Source: DAIOXA01 sp050949165 (GTDB taxonomy: Bacteria; Bacillota; Proteinivoracia; UBA4975). Taken from it: a DNA stretch of 64,000 nucleotides. Under the pieces are notes generated by a model. It saw nothing but the letters and a program-made list of their open reading frames with translations, was not told the origin of the DNA and did not search any database. Made by a program: the position numbers and the translations under genes. The DNA lies in the NCBI GenBank assembly GCA_050949165.1, contig JBMNFF010000009.1, positions 1-64,000 on the forward strand, in the 5' to 3' direction. Of this stretch, positions 26,222 through 35,064 are shown one piece after another; position 1 is the stretch's first letter, and every line of letters begins with the position of its first letter.

Positions 26222-27843
26222 TCCATCAACTCCTCTTGGGGGGACGACGCCCCCATTTCTTGCCTCGCCTTGGCCAGAATCTCGGGACTCAGCCCCAGTA
26301 AAGCAGCAATTTTCAGGGCCTCTTGGGGCACTTCACCGGTGCTGGGCACCAAGGCGTAATTCATAAGTCTATTGATCTGCTCCAACCCACCCCGCAGCGA
26401 TGAGCCCGACAGGTCAAAGCCAGCTTCGAGGGTCAGTCCCGCCACCCGCAGCCTGGTTATATCTGTCAACTCCGAAAGGCCGGGAAAGTGGGTGGCAATG
26501 AGGGTTAAGCTCTTTCCCTGCCCCAGCCAGTGGGCGATGGCCTTGACCAAAGCGTTGCCCTCCCAGGGGTTGGTCCCCCTGGCCGGCTCATCCAGCAGGT
26601 ACAGGCCGGCCTTATCCCGTTGGCGTAAGACCTTGGCCAAGGCGCTGATCTCGGCGCCAAAGGTGCTGAGTCCCTGGACCGGATCCTCGTCCTGCTGGGA
26701 GTAGAAGATAAAGTCGCGCAGGGTAAATTTAAATTCCCGGGCCGGTACCAGCAGGCCCAATTGGGCCATGGCCACTGCCAGGCCGGTGGATTTTAGCGAG
26801 ACGGACTTTCCCCCCATATTGGCGCCGGTGATGGCAGTAACCGGCGTTTCCCCCAGGGACAGGGAAATAGCCTGGAAGGACAGCCCCCGTTGAGAAAGGT
26901 GCTCTGCCACCGGGAGATTGATAAAATCCCGGAGGTACAGGCGCGGGCCCGCAACGATTTCCGGCACACACCAGGTGGTACTCCGGGCCAGGCGCGCCTT
27001 GGCCAGCACCAGGTCCAGCCTGCCCAGGCGGCGACAGGCCGCCAGGAGAAGGCGCCGGGCGCAGGCAACTTCTTTACTCAGCACTATCCTGACCTGGTGT
27101 TCTAAGTCCTGAATTCTCGCCTCCAGGGCCTCGATTTGCCGCTGCAAGGCCGACATTTCCGGACTCTCCCGAAGCTTGAATTCAACCTGGGTATAAGTCT
27201 CGGCTGCAAGGACCAGCTGCGGGCAGTTGGACAATTCCCGGATTAAGTCTTCCTCCAGCTTGTCGATGGGCAATAATCCCTGGTGGTTAAAGCCCTTGCC
27301 GGTCTTCTTGCATATCGCGGCCTGGGCCTCTTCCCTTTTGCGGGAAAGGGCGCTCTTTAACCGGCGCCGCTCCTCCCGATATTCTGCCAGCCGGGGCGCG
27401 TAGCTATCGGCCAGGTAAAAGCCGGGAGAATTATCCCGGGCCAGGGTGGCGGATAACTCCGACAGAGCCGGAGGCCGGAGCCTGGCGGGGATTTCCAGTT
27501 TCGCCGCCAGCTCGCTTGCCCTCGCCGCAGCGCCTAGAAACCGCTTCACCTCAAAGAGCTCTATATCTTCCAAGACGTTGCCCAGACTGGCCTTTCTGAT
27601 TATGGCCCGAATGTCCCTTAGACCATGAAGGACCAGTTCCAAATCCCTCAGGGCCGACCAGTCCTCCAGCTCCAGGATAGAGCGGACCAGAATCCATTCC
27701 CTTTTCAGTTGCGGCTCAGTCCCGGGCAAGTACACCGGCATTTTCTGCTTCATCAGCTTGCCATAGGGCCCCAGGGGTTGCAGGCGCTGCCTGATGTGGT
27801 TTAGGCCTATCCTCTCGGCGCTGGCTTCATCGATGAATACCAA
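26218..27843 (-). CDS. kamC: MutS-like ATPase KamC, putative aminomutase reactivase
   Basis: 541 residues with a MutS-type ABC ATPase: Walker A TGANMGGKSVSLK, signature region STFGAEISALAKVL, Walker B YLLDEPARGTNPWEG and a final histidine in IATHFPGL. It lacks the mismatch-recognition domain of MutS and sits between kamB and kamD, as in other lysine-fermentation clusters. Proteins of this kind are thought to reactivate the B12-dependent 5,6-aminomutase after cofactor damage; that is family knowledge, not shown here. TTG 27843 behind AGGAGGCGAGG overlaps kamB by 17 bp. Confidence 0.82.
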   Translation of the reverse strand: MVFIDEASAERIGLNHIRQRLQPLGPYGKLMKQKMPVYLPGTEPQLKREWILVRSILELEDWSALRDLELVLHGLRDIRAIIRKASLGNVLEDIELFEVKRFLGAAARASELAAKLEIPARLRPPALSELSATLARDNSPGFYLADSYAPRLAEYREERRRLKSALSRKREEAQAAICKKTGKGFNHQGLLPIDKLEEDLIRELSNCPQLVLAAETYTQVEFKLRESPEMSALQRQIEALEARIQDLEHQVRIVLSKEVACARRLLLAACRRLGRLDLVLAKARLARSTTWCVPEIVAGPRLYLRDFINLPVAEHLSQRGLSFQAISLSLGETPVTAITGANMGGKSVSLKSTGLAVAMAQLGLLVPAREFKFTLRDFIFYSQQDEDPVQGLSTFGAEISALAKVLRQRDKAGLYLLDEPARGTNPWEGNALVKAIAHWLGQGKSLTLIATHFPGLSELTDITRLRVAGLTLEAGFDLSGSSLRGGLEQINRLMNYALVPSTGEVPQEALKIAALLGLSPEILAKARQEMGASSPQEELME

Positions 27844-28861
27844 TAACCTCGCCTCCTCCTGCCAAGGGATCCAGGATCAGCTGTTCTGGCAATAATTTAC
27901 TGAGGTTGGCAACAAGTTCTTGCGGGGGAAACCTTCGCCCCCGGGGATCCACTGGATTGACAGTGATGGCCACCAGGTTGATGGGCTCCAGCACCGCCAC
28001 ATGGATACCGCTCCGGAGCAAGCGCTGCCACTGCCTTGGCTGCACAAAGATGCGGGTCGCATCCCGGAGGATGACCTCAAACCGCCGCCCTCGGGTTGCA
28101 CTGATGAGGAGGGCGGCCAATTCATCGCTCAGGGCCCCGCCTAAAAAGAGGGTTTCCGCCCCCTCCAGATAGCCTGTGAGCTCGGCGGGGGCGTCGATTA
28201 TTGTGGGAAAAGGCAGGGCCACCACCCCTTGAGGGCCTTGAATACCCGACCTTCCCTCAAGCAAAAGGCGGCGTCCGGTTCCGGTAAGGCGAACCGCCGG
28301 CGTCATCAGGACCTTGGCCCTGTGCACGGTAGTCTTCACAACTTCCTCAAGAGTTGGCGCCACCGCCGCCCCGGTGGCCAGCACCGTAGCCCCTGTCACT
28401 GCCGGGGCCGAGGCGGCGATTCTATCCAGGGCGCCATCGACGATGACCAGGTCGGAAAGAGCCCGCAAGCTTTGGATGACTTTCTTTAAGTCCCGGGTCC
28501 GCTCGGGCCCACTGATTTCCACCGACCCTGCCTCCCGGACCCGGGCCAGGACGATCTCTCCCAGGGGATTGCTGATTCCCATGGTATCCAATATTTCCAG
28601 CTTGGCCGTGCCCCGGTCCAGGCTGCCCCGGGCTGTGGCCAGTACGGCAGCCGGGGGCAAGGCTATCTCGGGCTTGGGCAGTGCAGTTATGACATCCTCT
28701 GTCTCGCCGTCCCTGCCGGTGGAGGTCAGGCCCAGGCGCAAGCCCACTGCATGAGCCTGGGCAGCAAGGTAATTGACGGTCACCGTTTTGCCTGTGTTTT
28801 TGGCCAATCCCACCACCGCTACCGTCCCAAAGGGGAGGACCCGAGCCAAGAGGTCCCTCAC
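27827..28861 (-). CDS. kamB: KamB, P-loop partner of the aminomutase reactivase
   Basis: 344 residues with an N-terminal P-loop GLAKNTGKTVTVNYLA and a long middle region ending in VIVDGALDRIAA, as in CobQ/MinD-like NTPases. It lies between kamA and the MutS-like kamC and is named by this fixed position and by recall of the two-component KamBC reactivase annotation. It starts at GTG 28861, overlapping the kamA stop (GTGA). The biochemical role, probably ATP-dependent exchange of inactive cobalamin, is inferred. Confidence 0.75.
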   Translation of the reverse strand: MRDLLARVLPFGTVAVVGLAKNTGKTVTVNYLAAQAHAVGLRLGLTSTGRDGETEDVITALPKPEIALPPAAVLATARGSLDRGTAKLEILDTMGISNPLGEIVLARVREAGSVEISGPERTRDLKKVIQSLRALSDLVIVDGALDRIAASAPAVTGATVLATGAAVAPTLEEVVKTTVHRAKVLMTPAVRLTGTGRRLLLEGRSGIQGPQGVVALPFPTIIDAPAELTGYLEGAETLFLGGALSDELAALLISATRGRRFEVILRDATRIFVQPRQWQRLLRSGIHVAVLEPINLVAITVNPVDPRGRRFPPQELVANLSKLLPEQLILDPLAGGGEVIGIHR

Positions 28862-30096
28862 TTGCGCCGCCGCCCCCGCTTGAGGTTATTGGGCTCCAAG
28901 CTGATCCCCTTACCCTGCATGAGGCCGTGGACCCCATCAGACTGGGTGCAGTACTCACAGCTGCTGCAATCGGGAGAATGGTAGTCGCCGGGCTGGGTAT
29001 ATGTGGTGATCACGCCTTCATAATTGCGGAGGACTACTTTGTCCGGGGATTGGGAAATGAGGTACTGGGGCATGACAGGTATTTTGCCGCCGCCGCCGGG
29101 GGCGTCGACGACATAGGTGGGGACGGCAAATCCCGAGGTGTGGCCCCGCAAGCCTTCGATTATCTCGATTCCCTTGGCGACGCTGGTGCGGAAATGTTCG
29201 ATTCCCTTGGACAGGTCACATTGATAGATGTAGTAAGGGCGCACCCTGTTCTTGACCAGGAGGTGGACCAGGGCCTTCATGACGCCCACGCAATCGTTGA
29301 CCCCTCGCAACAGAACCGACTGGTTGCCCAGGGGAATGCCGGCATCAGCCATTCGGGCCAGCGCCGCGCATGCCTCAGGAGTCATTTCCTTGGGATGGTT
29401 GAAGTGGGTATTTATCCAAATGGGATGGTACTTCTTGAGCATGGCCACCAATTCCGGGGTAATGCGCTGGGGCATCACCACCGGCGTCCTGGTGCCGATG
29501 CGGATGACTTCCACATGCTCGATTTCCCGCAGCCGCCTGATTATGGACTCCAAATGGTGGTCGGAGATGAGCAATCCGTCGCCCCCGGAAATCAGGACAT
29601 CGCGAATTTGCGGCGTCTTGCGGATATAGTCCAGAGCTCGCTCCACCCGGTCCTGGGGCAGCGCTTTATCGGTGGTGCCGGTAAAGCGCCGCCGGGTACA
29701 GTGCCGGCAGTACATGGAACACTGGTCGGTCACCAGGAACAGAACCCGATCGGGATAGCGATGGGTCAGGCCGGGGACGGGAGAATCCACATCTTCGGCC
29801 AGGGGGTCTTCCATATCGGATGCAGCCATGTGCAGTTCCCGGGCAACGGGAACGGCCTGGCGCCGCACGGGACAGCCGGGATCCTCCGGGTCCATCAGGC
29901 TGGCATAGTACGGGGTAATGGCCATGCGCAGGGTTTCCAGGCAACGGCGAATGCCATCCTCTTCCTCGGCGGTAAGCTTTATTACCTTCTTCAGCGTTTC
30001 CACATCGGTAATCCGATTCTGCAATTGCCAGTGCCAGTCCTGCCACTGCTCCTCGGTGACATCCCGAAACAGTTCAATCCTTTTATAATCGGCCAA
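28858..30096 (-). CDS. kamA: L-lysine 2,3-aminomutase
   Basis: This 412-residue radical-SAM, PLP enzyme converts L-lysine to L-beta-lysine, the entry step of lysine fermentation. The cluster motif CxxxCxxC is CSMYCRHC at residues 126-133, followed by TRRRF. The PLP region includes PGGGGKIPVMPQYLI, and C-terminal zinc cysteines are in SPDCSSCEYC. The start is TTG 30096 with AAAGGGGG upstream. The gene is followed without gaps by kamBCDE and preceded by kdd. Confidence 0.95.
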   Translation of the reverse strand: MADYKRIELFRDVTEEQWQDWHWQLQNRITDVETLKKVIKLTAEEEDGIRRCLETLRMAITPYYASLMDPEDPGCPVRRQAVPVARELHMAASDMEDPLAEDVDSPVPGLTHRYPDRVLFLVTDQCSMYCRHCTRRRFTGTTDKALPQDRVERALDYIRKTPQIRDVLISGGDGLLISDHHLESIIRRLREIEHVEVIRIGTRTPVVMPQRITPELVAMLKKYHPIWINTHFNHPKEMTPEACAALARMADAGIPLGNQSVLLRGVNDCVGVMKALVHLLVKNRVRPYYIYQCDLSKGIEHFRTSVAKGIEIIEGLRGHTSGFAVPTYVVDAPGGGGKIPVMPQYLISQSPDKVVLRNYEGVITTYTQPGDYHSPDCSSCEYCTQSDGVHGLMQGKGISLEPNNLKRGRRRK

Positions 30097-30110
30097 CTTA
30101 TTTTCCCCCT

Positions 30111-31157
30111 TTAAGCATATAGGTCAAAAAAGATTTCGCGCAGGGCGGCGCTTTCCCGCAGGACGTTGAGAGCTATCTCAGCATGTCCCTTGGTATAGCC
30201 GTTGCCGATCAACATCTGCACGTCCTTGCCCACGCCCTCCGCTCCCAGAGCGGCCGCGGTGAAACTGGTGGCCATACTGAAGAAGTAAACCAGTCCTTCA
30301 TCCCTGGTGGCCAATATCGAGCTCATTTCTGTACCGGGCACATCCACGCAGTTGATGGTGATATCCGCCAGGCGCCCCTCGGTTGCCTGGGAAACCTTGG
30401 TCAATACAGCCACCGAATCCTTGGCATCGCCCTGAAGGATGATGTCGGCGGAGCCTGCCCTTTCAATCCTGGCCAGGGCAGAACCAGTTAAATCCAAAGC
30501 AATTACCTTGCCCTGGGGACCTGCCTGCTTCTTGGCTTCATGCAGGCAGAGGAGCCCTGATTTCCCTCCACCGCCTATTACCAGCACTGTGTCGCCGGGC
30601 TGGACAATTTTGGCAGTTTGGGCGGGGGCACCCGCCACATCCAGCACCGCCAAAGCCAGCTTATCGGGCATATCCTCGGGCAGCTTGGCATAGATCCCGC
30701 TTTCAAAGAGGACTGCCTGGGCTGTTACATCCACCTGGCAGGTTTCGGTGCGGATGGCGGTAATCTCGGCAATCTGCAAGGGAGTCAAAGATAATGAGAC
30801 CAAGGTGGCGATGCGATCTCCGACTGCCAGGTCGATCTTGCCCTTGAGTGCTTCCCCAATCCGGGCCACCTTGCCCACCAGCATGCCGCCGGAACCGGTG
30901 ACGGGGTTATGCTGCTTGCCTCGATCAGCCACTGTCTTGAGGATGATGTCCTGTATCCCCCGGGAATCTCCTCCAGCCTGCTCAGACATCTGCCGGAAAC
31001 TGGCCGCATCGATATTCAAGGTCTCAACATCGATGAGGATCTCATTGTCCCAGATTTCCATGGTGTTATCCAGTTTCCAGGCCGGCTGGGGCAGGGAACC
31101 TGCGGGCTCGAGACTCCGATGTACGCCATAGGGACTACCCTTACTCTTATTGTGCAT
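30111..31157 (-). CDS. kdd: 3,5-diaminohexanoate dehydrogenase
   Basis: 348 residues. It oxidises L-erythro-3,5-diaminohexanoate with NAD(P)+ to 3-keto-5-aminohexanoate. The start region GSPYGVHRSLEPAG is typical of Kdd, and the Rossmann motif is VLVIGGGGKSGLLCLHEAKK. ATG 31157 follows AGGAGGGATAAGT; the in-frame extension toward 31391 reads through the regulator gene and is rejected. It is the first gene of the lysine operon and lies ~26 bp downstream of the expected start point of a sigma54 promoter. KamA is 14 bp after it. Confidence 0.93.
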   Translation of the reverse strand: MHNKSKGSPYGVHRSLEPAGSLPQPAWKLDNTMEIWDNEILIDVETLNIDAASFRQMSEQAGGDSRGIQDIILKTVADRGKQHNPVTGSGGMLVGKVARIGEALKGKIDLAVGDRIATLVSLSLTPLQIAEITAIRTETCQVDVTAQAVLFESGIYAKLPEDMPDKLALAVLDVAGAPAQTAKIVQPGDTVLVIGGGGKSGLLCLHEAKKQAGPQGKVIALDLTGSALARIERAGSADIILQGDAKDSVAVLTKVSQATEGRLADITINCVDVPGTEMSSILATRDEGLVYFFSMATSFTAAALGAEGVGKDVQMLIGNGYTKGHAEIALNVLRESAALREIFFDLYA

Positions 31158-31179
31158 ACTTATCCCTCCTATTCGTCGC

Positions 31180-32538
31180 TTATCTCTTTTCATTGCAAGT
31201 CTTATGCCAATCATATTTATGAAGTTTTCTCTGCAAGGTCTGCCGTGGTATCTGCAGGCGGCGAGCCGCACCGCTGATATTGCCCCCGCTCTGCTCCATG
31301 GCCCGCAGAATCGCTTCCCGCTCGTATATCTCCAATTGCCGGCGCAGGGAATGGATCGGGGCGGAGAGCAAGTAGTCGGGCAAGTCGCCAACCGTTATCT
31401 GCCCCTTGCTGCGAAAGTTCAGAATCCCTTCCAGGACGTTGGATAACTCCCGGACATTTCCCGGCCAGTTCCATGCCTCCAGCCTTACCATGGCTGCATC
31501 AGAGACGCCCCTGACCCGGGTGCCCAGCTTCTCGTTGAAGCGCTCCAGGAAATGTCGGCATAAGAGGGGAATATCCCCTTTCCTTTCCCGCAGGGGAGGG
31601 AGGGTCAGGGTGACGACATTGAGGCGGTAAAAAAGGTCGGGACGCAGGTATTTTTCGGGATTGCCGGACATGGCGACAATGATCCGCACATCCACCCTGC
31701 GGCTCTTGGTGTCGCCCAGCCTGCGCAGTTCACCGCTCTCCAACACCCGCAAGAGCTTGGCTTGCAGCTGCCGGGGCATGGCATTGAGCTCGTCGAGGAA
31801 GAGCGTGCCGCCATGGGCCAGTTCAAACAGCCCTGGACGGTCCTGGGCCCCGGTAAAGCTGCCCCGGACGCTGCCAAAGAGAATGGCATCCAGCAAGCTT
31901 TCCGGCAAAGCCGCACAATTCTGGGGGACAAAGGGTTTTCCCCGGCGCAGGCTCTCGTTGTGGATGGCCTGAACCAGCAGTTCCTTACCGGTTCCCGTCT
32001 CTCCAACCACCAGAATTGGCGAATCGGTGTGGGCTGCCAGGACTGCCCGGGCCAGCAGATCTTTGAGGGGCTTGCTGGAACCAATTATATCATCAAAATG
32101 GTAGATTGCCGCCTCCCTGGCCATGGCAAGTTCCTTTCCCCCGTGCAGGCGACGGCGCAGGTCGACGACCTGCTCAGCCAGCTTTCTCAGCTGGGAGATG
32201 TCCCTGGCCACTTCCACGGCCCCCAGGAGCTCTCCCTCCTGCCCAAAAACGGGCAGGGTTGTGTTGACGGTGGCTATCTCCACCCCTTTGAGATTGGTGT
32301 AAACCTGCAACTGGTCGACGATGGGGCGTCCGCTTCTGGCTACCTTGAGGAGGGTGCTGGTGTCTTTGGTCAAGGAAGGAAACACGTCGAGGATGTGCTT
32401 GCCCAAGACCTCCCGGACAGCCAAACCATCCATGGCTGCCGCCGCATCATTGTAATACCTGGTTATTCCCTCAGTATCCACCATATGTATGCCCTCATTG
32501 CTGTGGTGCAGGACCACATCAAGCACAGCAGCTTCCAT
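31180..32538 (-). CDS. PAS-AAA+ sigma54-dependent transcriptional activator
   Basis: 452 residues: an N-terminal PAS domain (DVVLHHSNEGIHMVDTEG, residues ~6-120), a central AAA+ domain with Walker A VGETGTGKE, the sigma54-contact loop as GSFTGA (usual GAFTGA), Walker B GTLFLDELNAM and an arginine-finger region, then a C-terminal Fis-type helix-turn-helix (NISGAARRLQIPRQTLQRKLHKY). It needs RpoN to open promoters and senses an unknown ligand through PAS. It directly precedes kdd, so it most likely controls lysine fermentation. The GSFTGA variant is uncommon but seen in some activators. Confidence 0.9.
   Translation of the reverse strand: MEAAVLDVVLHHSNEGIHMVDTEGITRYYNDAAAAMDGLAVREVLGKHILDVFPSLTKDTSTLLKVARSGRPIVDQLQVYTNLKGVEIATVNTTLPVFGQEGELLGAVEVARDISQLRKLAEQVVDLRRRLHGGKELAMAREAAIYHFDDIIGSSKPLKDLLARAVLAAHTDSPILVVGETGTGKELLVQAIHNESLRRGKPFVPQNCAALPESLLDAILFGSVRGSFTGAQDRPGLFELAHGGTLFLDELNAMPRQLQAKLLRVLESGELRRLGDTKSRRVDVRIIVAMSGNPEKYLRPDLFYRLNVVTLTLPPLRERKGDIPLLCRHFLERFNEKLGTRVRGVSDAAMVRLEAWNWPGNVRELSNVLEGILNFRSKGQITVGDLPDYLLSAPIHSLRRQLEIYEREAILRAMEQSGGNISGAARRLQIPRQTLQRKLHKYDWHKTCNEKR
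31195..31210 (-). promoter_or_regulatory. Sigma54 (-24/-12) promoter of the lysine operon
   Basis: The minus strand reads TTGGCAT-AAGAC-TTGCAA, matching TGGCAC-N5-TTGC with one mismatch and the invariant GG-N10-GC spacing. The transcription start would be near 31183, ahead of the kdd ribosome site. The element lies within the last codons of the sigma54 activator gene, which stops at 31180. Confidence 0.75.
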
Positions 32539-32565
32539 AGCTCAAGCCCCCTATGCTAAATTTCT

Positions 32566-32577
32566 GGCGCATGCGCC
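32566..32577. promoter_or_regulatory. Perfect palindrome upstream of the sigma54 activator
   Basis: GGCGCATGCGCC is a 12-bp perfect palindrome ~28 bp before the activator ATG. It could be the activator's own binding site (autoregulation, or an enhancer acting over ~1.4 kb) or part of the core promoter. The 75-bp gap otherwise holds only the speB terminator. Confidence 0.4.
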
Positions 32578-32604
32578 CAAAAACGGGCACATGGAAGGGA
32601 AGAA

Positions 32605-32624
32605 AAGCAACCTTACGGTTGCTT
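32605..32624 (-). terminator. Terminator of the polyamine operon
   Basis: Arms AAGCAACC (32605-32612) and GGTTGCTT (32617-32624) with a pyrimidine-rich tail on the minus strand. The stem overlaps the speB stop codon. Confidence 0.65.
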
Positions 32625-33479
32625 GCCAAAGAGAATCAGTGCCTCCCGGACTACTTTTGCCGCCAGGGCTGCGGTGATGGAAGAGACATCATAGGCCGGC
32701 GCCACTTCCACCAAGTCAAAGCCCACCACCTGGCACTGGCCCAAGAGCTGCAGGCCCTGCAACAACTCCTGGGGAGAAATGCCGCCGCTTTCCGGGGTGC
32801 CCGTTCCCGGAGCATAGGCTGGATCTACTGCATCGATATCCAAGCTGATGTAGACCGGGCCGGTAAGGCTGGACAAGACCCGGTTCAGGGGTTCAACCAG
32901 GTGAAAGGGGAAGAAATTGGTGTGTTTGCGGGCAAATTCGTGTTCTGCCCGGGTGGCAGAGCGGATGGCGAATTGCCACACGCCTCCTAAATTCAGCGAG
33001 CGCACGGCATGGCCCACCACGGTGGCGTGGGAGAGGTGTTCGCCGATGTACTCGTCCCGCAAATCGGCATGGGCGTCGATGTGCACCAGTTTTAAACCCG
33101 GGTAGTGCCGGGCAAAGGCCCGCAGACAAGCCAGGGTAATCAGGTGATCGCCCCCCATGACAAAGGGGCGCTGCCCCCGGGACAGGAGCTGCTCCACGGC
33201 AGCTTCGATAATCGCCAATGACCGGGTGATATTGCCGAAGGGGAGGAAGAGGTCGCCGGCATCGTAATACTCGACGTCCTCAAGGCTCTTCTCCAACTGC
33301 AGACTGTAATCCTCCAGGTTATAGGACAGTTGCCGAATAGCCTCTGGACCAAAACGGGATCCCGGCCGAAAACAGGCGGAAAAGTCCATGGGCGCCCCCA
33401 AGAGGACATTGGCCGCCTGGGCGTCGTCCACGGCTCCGTTAAAGGGCTGCCCCCGAAAACTGTCTTTACCCCATTCCAT
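32613..33479 (-). CDS. speB: Agmatinase
   Basis: 288 residues of the ureohydrolase family. It hydrolyses agmatine to putrescine and urea with two Mn ions. Ligand motifs are GGDHLIT, HIDAHADLRD and SLDIDAVDPAYAPGTGTPESGG. The PvlArgDC gene two genes upstream supplies agmatine, which favours agmatinase over arginase. The start overlaps the speE stop (TAATG). Confidence 0.92.
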   Translation of the reverse strand: MEWGKDSFRGQPFNGAVDDAQAANVLLGAPMDFSACFRPGSRFGPEAIRQLSYNLEDYSLQLEKSLEDVEYYDAGDLFLPFGNITRSLAIIEAAVEQLLSRGQRPFVMGGDHLITLACLRAFARHYPGLKLVHIDAHADLRDEYIGEHLSHATVVGHAVRSLNLGGVWQFAIRSATRAEHEFARKHTNFFPFHLVEPLNRVLSSLTGPVYISLDIDAVDPAYAPGTGTPESGGISPQELLQGLQLLGQCQVVGFDLVEVAPAYDVSSITAALAAKVVREALILFGKQP

Positions 33480-34312
33480 TACGCATCACCCAGGATATCC
33501 TGAACAAACCGGGGCAGGGAAAAGCAGGACCGATGGAGCTCAGGAGTGTAGTAGCGGAAGCCAAAGTCAGAACTTGGTTGCCGTTGATTCAGTATGGGAT
33601 CGTACTGCTTGGAGGCCAGGGTAAAACTCCACAGGCCGCTGGGATAAGTGGGGACATTGGCCAAGTACGTGGCCGTTTTGGCAAAGACCGCCTTCATGCC
33701 CCGGTAGGCCCGCTGGAGGATGTCCCGATTAAAAAAGGGGGATTCGGTCTGAGCCACCAGGATGCCGTCGGCGCGCAGGGCCCTGTGCACTGACGCATAA
33801 AATTCCTGGCTGAAGAGGCCGATGGCTGGCCCGACGGGCTCTGTGGAGTCCACCAAGACCACATCAAACTGGTCCCGACACTGCTTCAGATAGGCGATGC
33901 CATCTTCCACCTTAACCTCTACCCTGGGATCGGTCAGGGCGCAGGCAATCTCAGGCAGATACTTTTTGGCGCTGGCGATTACCTCAGCGTCGATTTCCAC
34001 CAGGACGGCTTTTTCCACCTGGGGATGCTTGATAACTTCCCGGATGGCGCCTCCGTCACCGCCCCCGATGACCAGGACATGCCTGGGCCGGGGATGGGTA
34101 AAGAGGGGGACATGGGCAATCATTTCGTGATAGACGAATTCATCGCCGATGCAGGTCTGAACCATGCCGTCCAGGATTAACATGCGCCCAAAGGGTTCGG
34201 TATCTATGACCGATAACTCCTGGAAGGCAGTCCTGGTGGCGTGCACCGTTTCCTTAACCTTGCAGGAGAACCTTACCGTCGGGGTCTGTTCTTCGGTGTA
34301 CCAAAGCTCCAT
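33479..34312 (-). CDS. speE: Spermidine synthase family aminopropyltransferase
   Basis: 277 residues. It transfers an aminopropyl group from decarboxylated SAM to putrescine. The SAM-like binding motif is VLVIGGGDGGAIREV, with VDSTEPVGPAIGLFSQEFY and the N-terminal ELWYTEEQTPTVRFS typical of bacterial SpeE. ATG 34312 has AGGAGGG upstream and lies 10 bp after the arginine decarboxylase gene. No speD is present in the window, so the aminopropyl donor must come from elsewhere. Confidence 0.93.
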   Translation of the reverse strand: MELWYTEEQTPTVRFSCKVKETVHATRTAFQELSVIDTEPFGRMLILDGMVQTCIGDEFVYHEMIAHVPLFTHPRPRHVLVIGGGDGGAIREVIKHPQVEKAVLVEIDAEVIASAKKYLPEIACALTDPRVEVKVEDGIAYLKQCRDQFDVVLVDSTEPVGPAIGLFSQEFYASVHRALRADGILVAQTESPFFNRDILQRAYRGMKAVFAKTATYLANVPTYPSGLWSFTLASKQYDPILNQRQPSSDFGFRYYTPELHRSCFSLPRFVQDILGDA

Positions 34313-34322
34313 GCTTTCCCTC

Positions 34323-34781
34323 CTAGTACCATAGGGGCACCGCGGCAAAGGCGCAGCCAATGCCCTGCACCACATGCTCCGTCGAGGCCAGCTTCATGTC
34401 AATCAGGGGAATTCCCCTGGTCTCAAAGGCGTTCCGGAGCATCTCCCGGATTCTCGCTTCTGCTTCTTCCTTGGTCCCCTGGCCGGCATACTCCATGATG
34501 ACGCCAAAGGAATCCTTGCTAAAGCCCACGCCGACACAGGCTGCGATCTTCTCACCCTGCTTCTCGCTGATTACATAGCCATAGGCGGTGGGAACCAGAG
34601 AACCCGGGGGCAGAACCAGGTCGGGTACATATTCACACTCGGGGGGCAGGATACTGCTGACCCGCAGCAAGTTGACATTGCCGATACCAGCTGCCAATAA
34701 GGCGTTGTCAAAGGAGTTGAGAATTGTCTTACCCTCAGCGCTGCCTGCTACGATTTTGAACTTTTTCGGTGTTGGTAACAT
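34323..34781 (-). CDS. pdaD: Pyruvoyl-dependent arginine decarboxylase
   Basis: 152 residues. The proenzyme cleaves itself at a Ser-Ser site, visible as VSSILPP (S42/S43), creating the pyruvoyl group that decarboxylates arginine to agmatine. The region LVLPPGSLVPTAYGYV and the GVGFSKDSFGVIMEY block are conserved. ATG 34781 follows AAAGGAGGTAA. It is the first gene of pdaD-speE-speB, which gives a complete arginine-to-putrescine route. Confidence 0.93.
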   Translation of the reverse strand: MLPTPKKFKIVAGSAEGKTILNSFDNALLAAGIGNVNLLRVSSILPPECEYVPDLVLPPGSLVPTAYGYVISEKQGEKIAACVGVGFSKDSFGVIMEYAGQGTKEEAEARIREMLRNAFETRGIPLIDMKLASTEHVVQGIGCAFAAVPLWY

Positions 34782-34814
34782 TGAAATTACCTCCTTTGTC
34801 TCAGACTGAGCCTA

Positions 34815-34842
34815 ATTATACCAAATTGTTCCCAGGTGTAAA
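34815..34842 (-). promoter_or_regulatory. SigmaA promoter of the polyamine operon
   Basis: -35 TTTACA (34837-34842) and -10 TATAAT (34815-34820) with 16-bp spacing on the minus strand, ~34 bp before the pdaD start. The rest of the divergent gap to 35064 contains a plus-strand TATAAT at 35007 without a convincing -35. Confidence 0.65.
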
Positions 34843-35064
34843 CTGCTTTTCAGGCTTATTCTGGACCATACCATTATATCACAGCGGCACGGTTCCCCTA
34901 TAGCTTTTCCGGAACTCTGAATCCTAATTAGCTGTAGCCAGGAGGTATTCCGGCCTGCTCTGGCGCTCAGCCAATACCGTACCTGCGGAGGTCAGTATTT
35001 TTTCATTATAATCTCCCGGGAAAATCCAAATACTAAGCCCAGATTCTAGCCGGAGGTGGGCAGA

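Noticed and set aside
26218..27843. DNA mismatch-repair MutS or MutS2
   Set aside because: It has the ATPase but no mismatch-recognition or Smr domain, and it is embedded in the kam operon; KamC fits better.
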